From Furfurilactobacillus siliginis (GTDB lineage: Bacteria > Bacillota > Bacilli > Lactobacillales > Lactobacillaceae): DNA of 56,085 nt. The notes under the pieces are model-generated. The model was not told the DNA's origin. It worked only from the letters and a program-made list of their open reading frames with translations, and searched no databases. The translations under genes were made by a program, and so were the position numbers. Position 1 is the stretch's first letter. Every line of letters starts with the position of its first letter. The stretch spans positions 1 to 56,085 of the forward strand of contig NZ_JQCB01000010.1 in the NCBI RefSeq assembly GCF_001437435.1. Direction: 5' to 3'. Of the stretch, positions 28,898 through 38,179 are shown piece after piece.

Positions 28898-30916
28898 CTA
28901 CATTCGATCCATTACACCACTAGCCGTAAAGTGATAGTTCTTACCGTTGATGGTCACCCAACCAACTTGCATGGAACCGTTCGTATTAAAGAAATACCAG
29001 TGTCCATTCATATACTGCCACCAAGATGCCATGACCCCGGTCTTAGGATTAAGGTAGTAGCGCTTTCCATCTAAATTAAGCCAATTCGTCTGCATATACC
29101 CGTTCTTATCAGCATAATACCACGACCCATTCACAAGGTACCAACCAGTCTCCATTACCCCACTTCGGTTAAAGAAGTACCAGTGCCCGTTCATGTATTT
29201 CCACCAAGACGCCATTGCCCCAGTCTTTGGATCAAGATAGTATTTCTTCCCACCTTGATCCATCCAGTTAGTTGCCATCTGCCCATTTGAGCCAAGATAG
29301 TACCATGCCTTATTAACGAACTGCCAACCAGTTTGAACAACACCGTTATCCTTACTAAAGTACCATTTGCCACCGTCCTGGAACCACCAGCGACTCAGCG
29401 TTCCCGAATTGGTCAGATGATACCGAGCACCATTAATTGTTTGCCAGCCCGTTTGCATAGCACCACTTGCATTGGCGTAGTACCACTCATTACCAGTAAA
29501 GAACCAGTTTTTAGCCATGGTTCCATTAGCAGTATTTAAATAATACCAGTGACCACCATTTGCAAGCCAGCCTGTTTGTCTAGCACCACCGTTAGATGGA
29601 TTCAAATAATACCACTGGTTGCCGGTGAACACCCAATTCTGCTGCATCACGCCGTTATTGTCTAGGTAATACCATTTATTCCCAGGATTAACCCAGCCAG
29701 TTTTTCGTGCGCCATCTGTCCCAAGAAAGTACCATTTGTTATCTTGATTAAGCCACCAACTTTGCATAGTACCAGCGTTATTAGCATAGTACCATTGCTT
29801 GGTTGTGTCTTGAAACCAGCCCTTTGAAAGGCTGCCGTTAGGAGCGACATATTGCCAGCCGTTACTAGTGTAATTCCACTTACTCGTATTGAACGCCAAT
29901 TTGTCCCAAGAAGTTAAATTATATGCGTTAATGATATTAAACAGCGAGGTAGAATAGTTCATCGCTGTTGCATAACCATCTTGCCGAATCAAAGAAACGG
30001 CAGTCCATGCATCTTTTTGCCATAACAAATTATGGTATCTAGAATTAGCATTTAAAAATAATGCATGATCCAAGACACTAGCAGCTGCATCTGGATAAAC
30101 TCTAAAATAGTCATTAATCAAAACTAATCCATACCCATAATCTTCGTAGGTTGGCATTAAAACGGAATTTCCATTGTAGCTTCCTTTAATACCAAAAAGA
30201 TTATGATATACCGATGAAAGTGATGATTGACCCCATCCAGATTCTAAAATAGCTTGCGCAGCTGTTAAAGATGGCAACACACCGTATTTTTGCCATCCTT
30301 GGATAGCACCATCTTTGATGGCATCTAAAAAGGCATCTTGGTAAGAGTAAGCTGCAGCCGCAACTCTAACAATCTCTTGAGGCTGTCCAGTTGTTTCATA
30401 GCGTTCAGTAGCCGCACTCTTAGCCTCAGACATCTGTTGTTCATTTGCCGATTCATCTACCTCAACAATATTAGTTGAGGCGACTTCATTAGCTGTTGAT
30501 TGACTAGCAGCTGCATCAGTATTTACAGAAGTAGCCGCTGACAAATCAGTGTTCACAACTGTCTTATTGGAACTAACAGACGCTGCCGTAGACTTAGGCT
30601 GATTACTTGTCGTTTGAGCATCAGCCCGACTACTATCTGAGTTAGCTATTTCAGAAGCACTTGTAGCTGCCTGACTAGTAGACGCTGTTGATTTATGAGA
30701 CACAGTGGACAATGCCGCAGACCCTTGTGAGCTTGAGGCTTGAGAAGTTAAATCTAGTGAGGCTACTGATGAGGCTTCACTTCCAGAAGTTGTGTCACTA
30801 GCTACATTGGCCTCAGCATTTACTGTTCCAACAGCGATTGCCCCTAGTGTCAATCCAGCAACTAACCACTGCTTACCTTTTTTATATAATTTAAAATGTG
30901 TCTTTTTTGTTGTCAA
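28898..30916 (-). CDS. secreted GH73 glucosaminidase with 16 choline-binding-type repeats
   Basis: 672 residues. Cuts the glycan strands of peptidoglycan. The N-terminus carries a perfect KxYKxGKxW signal (KLYKKGKQW, residues 9-17) before the hydrophobic core; then a Ser/Ala/Thr-rich linker (about 40-185); the GH73 domain (about 190-345) with the catalytic-Glu motif AQAILESGWGQS and YHNLFGIKG; then 16 repeats of about 20 residues with the W-YY-L--G-M-TGW pattern, the CW_binding/choline-binding type. Repeats 11-13 and 14-16 are near duplicates. Start is TTG at 30916 behind AAAGG. Sits inside the polysaccharide locus, about 11 kb from LicD and the lic operon. Such repeats bind phosphocholine in pneumococcus and glucans in other proteins, so the ligand is open. 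Confidence 0.92.
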   Translation of the reverse strand: MTTKKTHFKLYKKGKQWLVAGLTLGAIAVGTVNAEANVASDTTSGSEASSVASLDLTSQASSSQGSAALSTVSHKSTASTSQAATSASEIANSDSSRADAQTTSNQPKSTAASVSSNKTVVNTDLSAATSVNTDAAASQSTANEVASTNIVEVDESANEQQMSEAKSAATERYETTGQPQEIVRVAAAAYSYQDAFLDAIKDGAIQGWQKYGVLPSLTAAQAILESGWGQSSLSSVYHNLFGIKGSYNGNSVLMPTYEDYGYGLVLINDYFRVYPDAAASVLDHALFLNANSRYHNLLWQKDAWTAVSLIRQDGYATAMNYSTSLFNIINAYNLTSWDKLAFNTSKWNYTSNGWQYVAPNGSLSKGWFQDTTKQWYYANNAGTMQSWWLNQDNKWYFLGTDGARKTGWVNPGNKWYYLDNNGVMQQNWVFTGNQWYYLNPSNGGARQTGWLANGGHWYYLNTANGTMAKNWFFTGNEWYYANASGAMQTGWQTINGARYHLTNSGTLSRWWFQDGGKWYFSKDNGVVQTGWQFVNKAWYYLGSNGQMATNWMDQGGKKYYLDPKTGAMASWWKYMNGHWYFFNRSGVMETGWYLVNGSWYYADKNGYMQTNWLNLDGKRYYLNPKTGVMASWWQYMNGHWYFFNTNGSMQVGWVTINGKNYHFTASGVMDRM

Positions 30917-31007
30917 AATCGTATAGCCTTTCTAGAAACCAGTTACAAGTTTTAAGATACCTTAAAGGTTATACTAACAGATACCTTTTTCAATTAAATT
31001 ACAGTTC

Positions 31008-32114
31008 CTAGTCTTTTATGTTATTCATCTCTTTTTCACGATCCAATTGCAGAATATTCCACACATAAATAACCACCGTACGTAATACTGCGTAGAACGG
31101 AATACATAAAATCATGCCGGGAATCCCTGCAAGATGACCTGCTGCAAGCAGCAAGATGATAATTGTTAACGGATGGATTTTTAATGATTTGCCAATGATA
31201 TTTGGATAAATGATGTTGCCGTCAATCTGTTGAACGACGATAACAACAACGATTACCCACAGCAATTTTGAAGGCGCTAAGATCAAGCCAACAATAATCG
31301 CTGGTGTAATCCCAATATATGGACCAACATAGGGAATAATATTACACAGACCAGCAATAATTCCTAAAAGCAATCCCACCGGCATGCCAATCAAAAAGTA
31401 GCCTAACGTCGTAAAAACACCGACAAACAAGCACTCGATAACTTGTCCACTGATATACTGCGAAATCGTATTGCCCATTTTTCTCAGCAAATCCGTCACT
31501 TGCTGTTCTCTTTTAGCTGGGAAAAATCGTTTAATTGCCGGCAAAAATTTATTGCTATCGCTAAGCATATAAAACAATACAACTGGAACAGTAATGGCCG
31601 TTATTGTGACATTCGTGATAGTCCCCACAACGGTTCCCAAGCTAGTTGTCACTGACTTAATAAATCCTTGAGCCCATCCTGCAAACGAAGACTCCAAAGT
31701 CTTAACGTAAGCCTGAACATCTGCATTATGCATGAAATGACTATGATCTATAAAACCCGAGATTTGTTTTTGTGATTGTGCAGCGATATGTGGTGCATTT
31801 TGGATCAACTGACCAATCTGATTAGTTAGCAAGGGAACCAACGAGAAAATTCCTAAAACAACTAATGCTATTAACGTAACAATGACAATCAGAGCCGCAA
31901 TACTACGACTCACTCGCCATTTTTTTATTCGAATTTTCATCAATAACTCGACGACTGGATTCAACATATAAAACATAAACCCAGCAATTATCAGCGGCAC
32001 AAAAACCGCTGAAACAAACATTCCCAAAGGCTTAAATAAAAAGTCTAATTTTGTACAAATCCAAATAAAAGATACAGTCGCCAATGCTACCAGTACCCAA
32101 TATAAAGCATTCAT
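31008..32114 (-). CDS. AI-2E family transporter
   Basis: 368 residues, about eight membrane segments with a long soluble loop after the third. The C-terminal signatures GLCNIIPYVGPYIG and QQIDGNIIYPNIIGKSLKIHP are those of the AI-2E family (PerM/TqsA/YdbI). Substrates vary; export of AI-2 or Na+/H+ exchange has been shown for some members. No partner gene gives a hint. It lies 44 bases downstream of the DUF402 gene and may be co-transcribed. Confidence 0.92.
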   Translation of the reverse strand: MNALYWVLVALATVSFIWICTKLDFLFKPLGMFVSAVFVPLIIAGFMFYMLNPVVELLMKIRIKKWRVSRSIAALIVIVTLIALVVLGIFSLVPLLTNQIGQLIQNAPHIAAQSQKQISGFIDHSHFMHNADVQAYVKTLESSFAGWAQGFIKSVTTSLGTVVGTITNVTITAITVPVVLFYMLSDSNKFLPAIKRFFPAKREQQVTDLLRKMGNTISQYISGQVIECLFVGVFTTLGYFLIGMPVGLLLGIIAGLCNIIPYVGPYIGITPAIIVGLILAPSKLLWVIVVVIVVQQIDGNIIYPNIIGKSLKIHPLTIIILLLAAGHLAGIPGMILCIPFYAVLRTVVIYVWNILQLDREKEMNNIKD

Positions 32115-32158
32115 ATCTTTCAGCTTTGTAAAAATAAGCTCACCTCATTCTAGTCCAA

Positions 32159-32701
32159 TCAATGTTGTGACACCTGCGACAGTTGCTGATATCGACGATA
32201 CCAAAGGTCAATGTACGCTTCGGAAAAAGGACCCTTTCCGTTTTCAATCCAATCGATCAATACCTTGACATTAGTCTTCAGTATTTGATCAAGTTCTGCT
32301 GAATAGTGCCAATTTTTTCCATGTGCATCATACTCATCAACATCTAAAAGTTTTCGTTCTCCGTTTGGAAAAACTTTTACATCTAGATCGTAATCAATAT
32401 ACTTTAGTGCTTCATTGTCTAATGTGTACGGCGATGCCAAATTACAGTAATAAGAAACCCCATTATCACGAATCATGGCGATGATATTAAACCAATAGTG
32501 TTTATGAAAATAGACGATTGCAGGCTCCCGGGTCACCCAGCGACGCCCGTCATCCTCCGTAACCAACGTGTGATCATTAACACCGATAAACTCATTTTCA
32601 GTATTTTTAAGTAACATCGTATCCCGCCAAGTACGATGTAATGACCCATCATGTTTATAACTCTTGATAGCAACATACTCGCCTTCACGTAAATTGCTCA
32701 T
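32159..32701 (-). CDS. DUF402 nucleoside tri-/diphosphate phosphatase (YgaC/Ntdp type)
   Basis: 180 residues, cytoplasmic. The patterns [32 protein letters not shown] and the metal-site stretch [15 protein letters not shown] with DEYDAHG match the Staphylococcus SA1684 / YgaC family, which hydrolyses nucleoside tri- and diphosphates. ATG behind GGGAGG. A housekeeping gene inserted between two halves of the polysaccharide locus. Confidence 0.9.
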   Translation of the reverse strand: MSNLREGEYVAIKSYKHDGSLHRTWRDTMLLKNTENEFIGVNDHTLVTEDDGRRWVTREPAIVYFHKHYWFNIIAMIRDNGVSYYCNLASPYTLDNEALKYIDYDLDVKVFPNGERKLLDVDEYDAHGKNWHYSAELDQILKTNVKVLIDWIENGKGPFSEAYIDLWYRRYQQLSQVSQH

Positions 32702-32802
32702 TAGTTAGCCTCCCCTCTCCTTTGTAATTTCTAGTAAACTCCGTCTAAGTATACCAAAATTTGTGTACTACCGTTTTTGGTTTATCAAACTTAGCAAAAC
32801 AA

Positions 32803-32840
32803 AAGCCGCACTCCATTTTACGTGGAAGTACGGCCTTTGC
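32803..32840 (-). terminator. probable terminator of the wzx-to-glf unit
   Basis: Imperfect hairpin: AAAGCCG-ACT-CA pairs with TG-AGT-CGGC-TTT, followed on the minus strand by TTTTGTTTTGC. Confidence 0.6.
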
Positions 32841-32857
32841 TTAATCCTAATTGATGT

Positions 32858-33979
32858 TTATTTAAATTCTGTATCCACCGCCGTTAAAGCTGCGTGAATC
32901 ACTTGATGCATATCATAATAACGGTACATTCCTAATCGACCACCAAATAAAACTGTGGGCTCGCTTTCGGCTAACTTGCGATACTGCGTATATAAATCAT
33001 TGTTCTGTTTGTTATTAATTGGATAGTACGGTTCGTCACCGCGCTTCCATGTTGCAGGATACTCACGTGTCACGATTGTTTTATCTTTCTGACCTTTACC
33101 AAATTCAAAATGCTTATGTTCGATCACACGTGTATATGGTGTTTCCGCATCAGTATAGTTAATAACCGCATTACCTTGATAGTTATCAACATCTACCTCA
33201 CTTGTTTCAAAACGTAATGATCGATATTGAAGTTCGCCAAGTTGGTAATCAAAGAACTGATCGATCATACCAGTAAAGATAATTCGAGGATAGTCTTTAA
33301 TGTATTGCGCTTTGTTATCAAAGAAATCCACACCTGTTTCCACATCAATCAAATCATTATCCAACATTTTCTCGACAATCTGCGTGTACCCGCCGATTGG
33401 AATACCTTGATAGGTGTCGTTGAAGTAATTGTTGTCAAATGTGTATCGAACAGGCAAGCGGCGAATGATAAAAGCCGGCAAGTCAGTCGCTTTTTGTCCC
33501 CACTGCTTCTCTGTGTAGCCTTTGATGAGTTTAGTATAAATATCAGTTCCAATTAATGAAATGGCTTGTTCTTCAAGGTTTTTAGGTGTGTGATCACCAA
33601 TGTTTGCTGCCTTCTTTTGCGCATCAATTGTCGCCTTAGCTTCCGCCGGTGTTGTAACACCCCATAGTTTATTGAAGGTATTCATATTAAACGGTAAGTT
33701 ATAAAGTTCACCTTTATAGTTAGCAACCGGTGAATTGGTGTATCGATTAAATTCAGCGAACTGTTGAATGTAATCCCAGATATCCTTATCAGAAGTATGA
33801 AAAATGTGGGCTCCATATTGATGAACCTGAATGCCATCTTGTTCCTTTGTATAAATATTGCCGGCAATGTGATCCCGTTTTTCGATTACTTTAACACGTT
33901 TGCCTCGCTTAGCAGCTTCATAAGCAAACGTAGCACCAAATAAACCTGTTCCAACAATCAAATAATCATATTTTGTCAT
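32858..33979 (-). CDS. glf: UDP-galactopyranose mutase
   Basis: 373 residues. FAD enzyme that converts UDP-galactopyranose to UDP-galactofuranose. N-terminal FAD-binding motif YLIVGTGLFGATFAYEAA; then VHQYGAHIFHTS, NLPFNMNTFNKLWG, GYTEKQWG and the C-terminal GGRLGMYRYYDMHQVI, all diagnostic. Its presence means the local polysaccharide probably contains galactofuranose. ATG 7 bases after the stop of the GT4 gene, ribosome site GAAAGGG inside that gene's end. Confidence 0.97.
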   Translation of the reverse strand: MTKYDYLIVGTGLFGATFAYEAAKRGKRVKVIEKRDHIAGNIYTKEQDGIQVHQYGAHIFHTSDKDIWDYIQQFAEFNRYTNSPVANYKGELYNLPFNMNTFNKLWGVTTPAEAKATIDAQKKAANIGDHTPKNLEEQAISLIGTDIYTKLIKGYTEKQWGQKATDLPAFIIRRLPVRYTFDNNYFNDTYQGIPIGGYTQIVEKMLDNDLIDVETGVDFFDNKAQYIKDYPRIIFTGMIDQFFDYQLGELQYRSLRFETSEVDVDNYQGNAVINYTDAETPYTRVIEHKHFEFGKGQKDKTIVTREYPATWKRGDEPYYPINNKQNNDLYTQYRKLAESEPTVLFGGRLGMYRYYDMHQVIHAALTAVDTEFK

Positions 33980-33986
33980 TTTAATT

Positions 33987-35042
33987 TTACCCTTTCAATA
34001 ACGCTAAAACATTAGTCATGTAATTGTTCAAATAATACTTTTCAACCGACTCAACCAAAGCCTGTTGTCGTGGCATATTATCATCACGCAATACGCGTTC
34101 TATTGCTTGTTGTAATTGTTCGATTTTACCAAGATCATATAACTGACCGTTGCCAGAATCGATAATATCTTGAGGACCAGTCTGCACGTCTGAAGAAATA
34201 ACATAGACGCCATACGATAACGCCTCAACAAGAACCATCGGAAAGCCTTCATATGTCGAAGTCAAAATCAAAGCATCTGCTTCGGTAATCTGCTGCCAAG
34301 AATCTGGAACAAATCCATGCCACTTGACGCGTTCTGCAATCCCTAACTGTTGCGCCAATTCTGGCGCCTTGTCCCGATCTTCACCGTCACCATAAACATC
34401 TAGCTGCCAGTCATATTTCACATTAGCCAAGGCGAGTAATAATTCGCGCAGATTTTTTTGTCCATCTAAAATCGTCCGTCCCATGTAAACCAAACGATTA
34501 TGATTTTTTGAACGACTAATCATCTCAGATTGCGGTACTACGGGATTAAAAACCAACTGAATTTTAGCTTTTTCAATACCTGCAGCAATCAACTCATCAC
34601 GAATACCACTACTAATTGCCCAATAAAAGTCCGCCGCCCTTAACATTTGGCTACGAACTGGCTTTCTCGAAAGCGAGTAATGGTACCACGCAATAACCTT
34701 AGTCTGTAGACTCGTTTTCTCACAGATTCGTTTTGCAAAACTCCACATCAGAGGATTCGTACTAATTAGAAAATCAGGCGTTTCTTGCCTCAAGATTTTG
34801 CTGATTCTTGAATAAAGGGTCAACGCGTATTGAATATTTCTGGTGAATCGATGTTTTCCTAAGCCAACGACCGTTATGGGCCGATTTAATGTCCAAGCGG
34901 TATCTGTTGTTCCACCTAAATCAATCACCTTTAAAGTGACATCTGTTGGCGAAACGAGTTTAAATGCATCACAAAAATTGGCGACCACTTTTTCTGTGCC
35001 GCCAAAACCATTCATATATGGAGTTAAGATTACTAGTTTCAT
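33987..35042 (-). CDS. GT4 glycosyltransferase of the polysaccharide locus
   Basis: 351 residues, GT-B fold. N-terminal FGGTEKVVANFCDAF is the usual glycine-rich loop; C-terminal YMGRTILDGQKNLRELL, YGDGEDRDKAPELA and the E-x7-E stretch TSTYEGFPMVLVEALSYG match family 4, near the pneumococcal WcrL/CpsF-like group. Sugar and acceptor unknown. Lies between the DUF4422 gene and glf with gaps of 9 and 7 bases. Confidence 0.88.
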   Translation of the reverse strand: MKLVILTPYMNGFGGTEKVVANFCDAFKLVSPTDVTLKVIDLGGTTDTAWTLNRPITVVGLGKHRFTRNIQYALTLYSRISKILRQETPDFLISTNPLMWSFAKRICEKTSLQTKVIAWYHYSLSRKPVRSQMLRAADFYWAISSGIRDELIAAGIEKAKIQLVFNPVVPQSEMISRSKNHNRLVYMGRTILDGQKNLRELLLALANVKYDWQLDVYGDGEDRDKAPELAQQLGIAERVKWHGFVPDSWQQITEADALILTSTYEGFPMVLVEALSYGVYVISSDVQTGPQDIIDSGNGQLYDLGKIEQLQQAIERVLRDDNMPRQQALVESVEKYYLNNYMTNVLALLKG

Positions 35043-35051
35043 TGTTTGTAC

Positions 35052-35819
35052 CTAATTTCGAATTTGCGGATGTAATTTACGTTCAAGGAAAGTTGACCCT
35101 TTTTTCAGCCAATGTTCACTTTCCATATGCACATAGTTCACCTCGACAAATGAAGGTTTTAATGTTTCCAACCAAACATCTAACAACCGTTCACTAATAA
35201 AGCCATACACTCTCGCTTCATATGTGTCGTACTCAGACACATCTATACGGGTCTCTAATTTCCCTAAGATATCAAACAACCACGTGCAGTACAGGTCCAA
35301 CCACTTTGACTTCATCACAAACATGTTGAACATATGTGCACTGCGTCGTTTCATAACATCGTCAAAAGATGCTAAATACTTTGGATAATCTTCGGCAATG
35401 ATCTCTCTAGTTGTATCAATTGGTGCTCTGTGATGTGCGTGAATGTAATGTGAATAATTCGATTCGATATAATAATTACGCTTTTTAGGCAAGATAATGT
35501 CCGCCTGACTCAACAAGGAGTCCGTTTGCTCCTTATTCAAGAAAGTTGCTATATCCGCTTTATGACCAACACTCAAATACCGACGATAGTGCACAAGCCC
35601 GACTGCATCAGCCGAAATATTCTTCCACGCCCAATACAGTGCAGTCAACTCATTGTAACTACTGTTTTTGACTGAAATATTATCGCCTGTATTATCACCT
35701 TGAAATGTATCGTTCACATCTGGATGCAACGCTTTACCTACAAATACAGGAAGATAAAGGTCACTGTCTGCTGGCATTACATAATTCTTATGTGTGGCCA
35801 CAACAATCTTTGTATTCAT
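35052..35819 (-). CDS. DUF4422 domain glycosyltransferase
   Basis: 255 residues. The pattern IVVATHKNY..P......P..VG......, NISVKNSSYNELTALYWAWKN, VGLVHYRRYL and NMFVMKSKWLDLYCTWLFDIL is that of DUF4422 proteins found in capsule and EPS clusters (WcaA/WchF-side glycosyltransferases, family GT with GlcNAc or Galf-type substrates not settled). ATG behind GGAG. It follows the priming transferase. Confidence 0.88.
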   Translation of the reverse strand: MNTKIVVATHKNYVMPADSDLYLPVFVGKALHPDVNDTFQGDNTGDNISVKNSSYNELTALYWAWKNISADAVGLVHYRRYLSVGHKADIATFLNKEQTDSLLSQADIILPKKRNYYIESNYSHYIHAHHRAPIDTTREIIAEDYPKYLASFDDVMKRRSAHMFNMFVMKSKWLDLYCTWLFDILGKLETRIDVSEYDTYEARVYGFISERLLDVWLETLKPSFVEVNYVHMESEHWLKKGSTFLERKLHPQIRN

Positions 35820-35843
35820 CTAACTACTCCATTTATCAAATAA

Positions 35844-36497
35844 TTAATAGGCGCCATCTGACGTTGCAATGTGAAAAATATTCCGGAAGAATATTTTGAC
35901 ATCAAACCAAAAAGACGCGTGATCCACGTAATACAATTCCATTTCGCAGCGCTCTGGGTAGCCAATATTGCTACGCCCGCTAGCCTGCCACAATCCCATA
36001 GCTCCAGGTGTAACAGATAGCAATTTATTTACTCGATTGCCGTACTCGGATAGTTCATCACGAACAACAGGACGCGGTCCAATCAGAGACATGTCCCCGC
36101 GCAAGATGTTAACGAACTGTGGCAATTCATCAACAGATGATCTCCGCAACCATTTTCCAAACTGCGTAATTCTTGGATCAAGATCAGGCGGTAGTTTGTA
36201 ATTATTATCAAGATATTGTTGATAAAGTTTTGGATCGGCTTTTAATTTTTCATCGGCTCCGACAACCATCGATCTAAATTTCAAAATATAAAAATCATGA
36301 TTATTTTTACCAACACGCTGTTGGCGGTAGATTACAGGTCCTCGATTAGATGAGCTAACCTTATATGTTAACCATACAACCAAAAACACTGGACTTAATA
36401 GTACCAAGGCTACTAACGATAGAATCACGTCAATACTCCGTTTACTGATTCGGTAAACGATACCTTGAACAGGTATTTCATTTTCGATTAGAAACAA
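35844..36497 (-). CDS. priming sugar transferase (undecaprenyl-phosphate glycosyl-1-phosphate transferase)
   Basis: 217 residues, short form of the WcaJ/CpsE family. One N-terminal membrane helix (about 22-48), then the catalytic domain with QQRVGKNNHDFYILKFRSM, DELPQFVNILRGDMSLIGPR and the C-terminal VTPGAMGLWQASGRS. It puts the first sugar phosphate on undecaprenyl phosphate and so starts each repeat unit; the sugar (often glucose or galactose) cannot be read. The start is a TTG at 36497 very close to AAAGGGG (spacing poor); no better in-frame start exists before the membrane helix. Confidence 0.92.
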   Translation of the reverse strand: MFLIENEIPVQGIVYRISKRSIDVILSLVALVLLSPVFLVVWLTYKVSSSNRGPVIYRQQRVGKNNHDFYILKFRSMVVGADEKLKADPKLYQQYLDNNYKLPPDLDPRITQFGKWLRRSSVDELPQFVNILRGDMSLIGPRPVVRDELSEYGNRVNKLLSVTPGAMGLWQASGRSNIGYPERCEMELYYVDHASFWFDVKIFFRNIFHIATSDGAY

Positions 36498-36562
36498 TCC
36501 CCTTTAATCATGCTCTGCTGAAATACAACAGAACTTTTCTTAGCTTTCTTAAGTACAACAGG

Positions 36563-37987
36563 TTAATGCAAACGACTGCGAATTAGGCCTCGAACTTCTT
36601 CAATAATATACGCCCGTGTTAATAACAGTCCAACTGTATACACAATAATACCAATAATCACTTCGAAACCCAAACTTAGAAAGGACATCTTAACTTTTGT
36701 GTTAATAAAGAAGACGACGACAAACATTGCACCACCGCACAATAAATACTTCCAGGCGCCAGCAAACATGCGTCGCCATTGCAGTTGTCCACGTACGGCA
36801 TACACTTGATAGGCGGTTACTAAACCCTCTGAAACAACCGTCGCAATTGCGGCTCCGCGTGCACCTATCGACATAATCAGTGGTACGTTGATTATGATGT
36901 TTGCGATTGCGCCTAACGTAACCGAAATTGTATAACTTCTAATCTGCTTAGTTGGCATCAAGAATTGACGTCCAATGACAGTACTCCAGGCAATAAATAA
37001 AATAATAGGCGCTTCAAAGAACATTAGCTCCCCAACCTCACTGTACTGTGAGCCAAAAAACCAAGGTGCAAATTTATCGCTTAAGGCTGCCAAACCAAAC
37101 ATCAGTGGAACTGATAAGGCAGTTACAAAATTCATATTTCGATACAGACTATTGTTCACACCACGGATGTCACCCTGCGCAAACTTGTTTGCAATATGAG
37201 GCAACATAACCGTTCCGGTCGCCGTAACAATTGACAAGATCGTTTTAACTAATGAATCAGAAAAGTTAAAGTACCCAGCCGAGATAGTTGAATCGAACTG
37301 TTTCAACATTGTTCGATTAACAACCGCGTACACTTGAATCGCAATGCTTGGAATAAACAATACGAACGATGGATATAAATGCGTTAGAATCCCCTTAAGC
37401 GTCAATGATACCTTAACGATACTACCTCTTAGATATGGCCATAAGGATAATCCACCAATCAATTGTGCACCGCCCTGAATACAAATATACTTGCCCAAAT
37501 CGTCAGGTGTTTTAACCAGCACAAATATTAATGCAACAGAAATCATTTTCACTAAGGTGTTTCTTAAAACTGTTTTTTTAAAGTCCTCTAACCCCATAAA
37601 GTACCATGAGATATCAAGTCCTTGTGCGATTAACCAAATAATTTGCAGCAACTGAAAAACATAATATTGCCGGTCAAAGTGCAAAAACACCAAAAATCCA
37701 ACAACCGCGATACTGGTCGTACATAACTGAAGAATTTCTATTTCCCAAAATATCCGTGAACGTTGCTCTTTATCATCGCGATGATAAGCAATTTCACGAT
37801 TTCCATACACGGTAATCCCAAGATCGCCAATCAGCACAAAGTATTGAATGATTGACCAGGTGTATGTATAGATCCCGTTACCCGTTGGTAATAAAACACG
37901 AGATATATAAGGTTGGGTCAATAACGGAATCAACGTAATCAGCAATTGATATGCCGCATTGTAAAACAAATTACGAATCGTTTTCAT
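36563..37987 (-). CDS. Wzx-like polysaccharide flippase
   Basis: 474 residues, about fourteen membrane segments, MATE/MOP superfamily. The N-terminus LLTQPYISRVLLPTGNGIYTY, then WSIIQYFVLIGDLGITVYGN and the later MLPHIANKFAQGD fit RfbX/Wzx proteins that move the finished repeat unit across the membrane. ATG behind AGAGGCCAAG. First gene of the minus-strand wzx-priming transferase-DUF4422-GT4-glf unit and divergent from the choline operon. Confidence 0.92.
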   Translation of the reverse strand: MKTIRNLFYNAAYQLLITLIPLLTQPYISRVLLPTGNGIYTYTWSIIQYFVLIGDLGITVYGNREIAYHRDDKEQRSRIFWEIEILQLCTTSIAVVGFLVFLHFDRQYYVFQLLQIIWLIAQGLDISWYFMGLEDFKKTVLRNTLVKMISVALIFVLVKTPDDLGKYICIQGGAQLIGGLSLWPYLRGSIVKVSLTLKGILTHLYPSFVLFIPSIAIQVYAVVNRTMLKQFDSTISAGYFNFSDSLVKTILSIVTATGTVMLPHIANKFAQGDIRGVNNSLYRNMNFVTALSVPLMFGLAALSDKFAPWFFGSQYSEVGELMFFEAPIILFIAWSTVIGRQFLMPTKQIRSYTISVTLGAIANIIINVPLIMSIGARGAAIATVVSEGLVTAYQVYAVRGQLQWRRMFAGAWKYLLCGGAMFVVVFFINTKVKMSFLSLGFEVIIGIIVYTVGLLLTRAYIIEEVRGLIRSRLH

Positions 37988-38003
37988 CTTGGCCTCTTTA
38001 CCA

Positions 38004-38021
38004 CAGGTTTCATAAAACCTG
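38004..38021 (-). promoter_or_regulatory. inverted repeat in the wzx leader
   Basis: CAGGTTT-CATA-AAACCTG lies between the probable promoter and the wzx start; operator or short leader hairpin, undetermined. Confidence 0.4.
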
Positions 38022-38026
38022 ATTTA

Positions 38027-38055
38027 TATCTATTAGAGCATACCAGAAAAGTGAA
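38027..38055 (-). promoter_or_regulatory. probable wzx promoter
   Basis: Minus strand TTCACT (38050-38055), 17-base spacer, TAGATA (38027-38032). Confidence 0.5.
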
Positions 38056-38126
38056 TTCTTTGGGCATCATTTTATGTTTTAGTCTATTAAGTAAATAGGA
38101 ATCTTTTAACATTTATTTACAGCGTG

Positions 38127-38135
38127 TGATAGTAT
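38127..38135 (+). promoter_or_regulatory. extended -10 promoter of the choline operon
   Basis: TG-A-TAGTAT (38127-38135), an extended -10 box. A weak TTTAAC lies further upstream as -35. The palindrome at 38135-38162 begins at its last base. Confidence 0.6.
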
Positions 38136-38162
38136 TAGGTGTTCTGAAATCAGAACACCTAA
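38135..38162. promoter_or_regulatory. perfect 13-bp inverted repeat operator at the choline operon
   Basis: TTAGGTGTTCTGA (38135-38147), AA, TCAGAACACCTAA (38150-38162): 13 of 13 pairs with a 2-base centre. It spans the expected transcription start, directly between the -10 box and the ribosome site of the fusion gene, the usual place for a repressor. No T run follows, so it is not a terminator. The regulator may be the HTH domain of the gene it precedes. Confidence 0.75.
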
Positions 38163-38179
38163 CTGGAGGCAATCATAAT

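Noticed and set aside
28898-30000. Regular short repeats that at first resemble a CRISPR array
   Set aside because: They are about 60-bp protein-coding repeats (W-Y motif) in frame within the glucosaminidase, with variable sequence; no identical repeat-spacer pattern.
30960-30990. Direct repeat AAGGTATC upstream of the glucosaminidase
   Set aside because: Two 8-base matches 24 bases apart in AT-rich DNA, with no promoter in a fitting position; too weak to call an operator.
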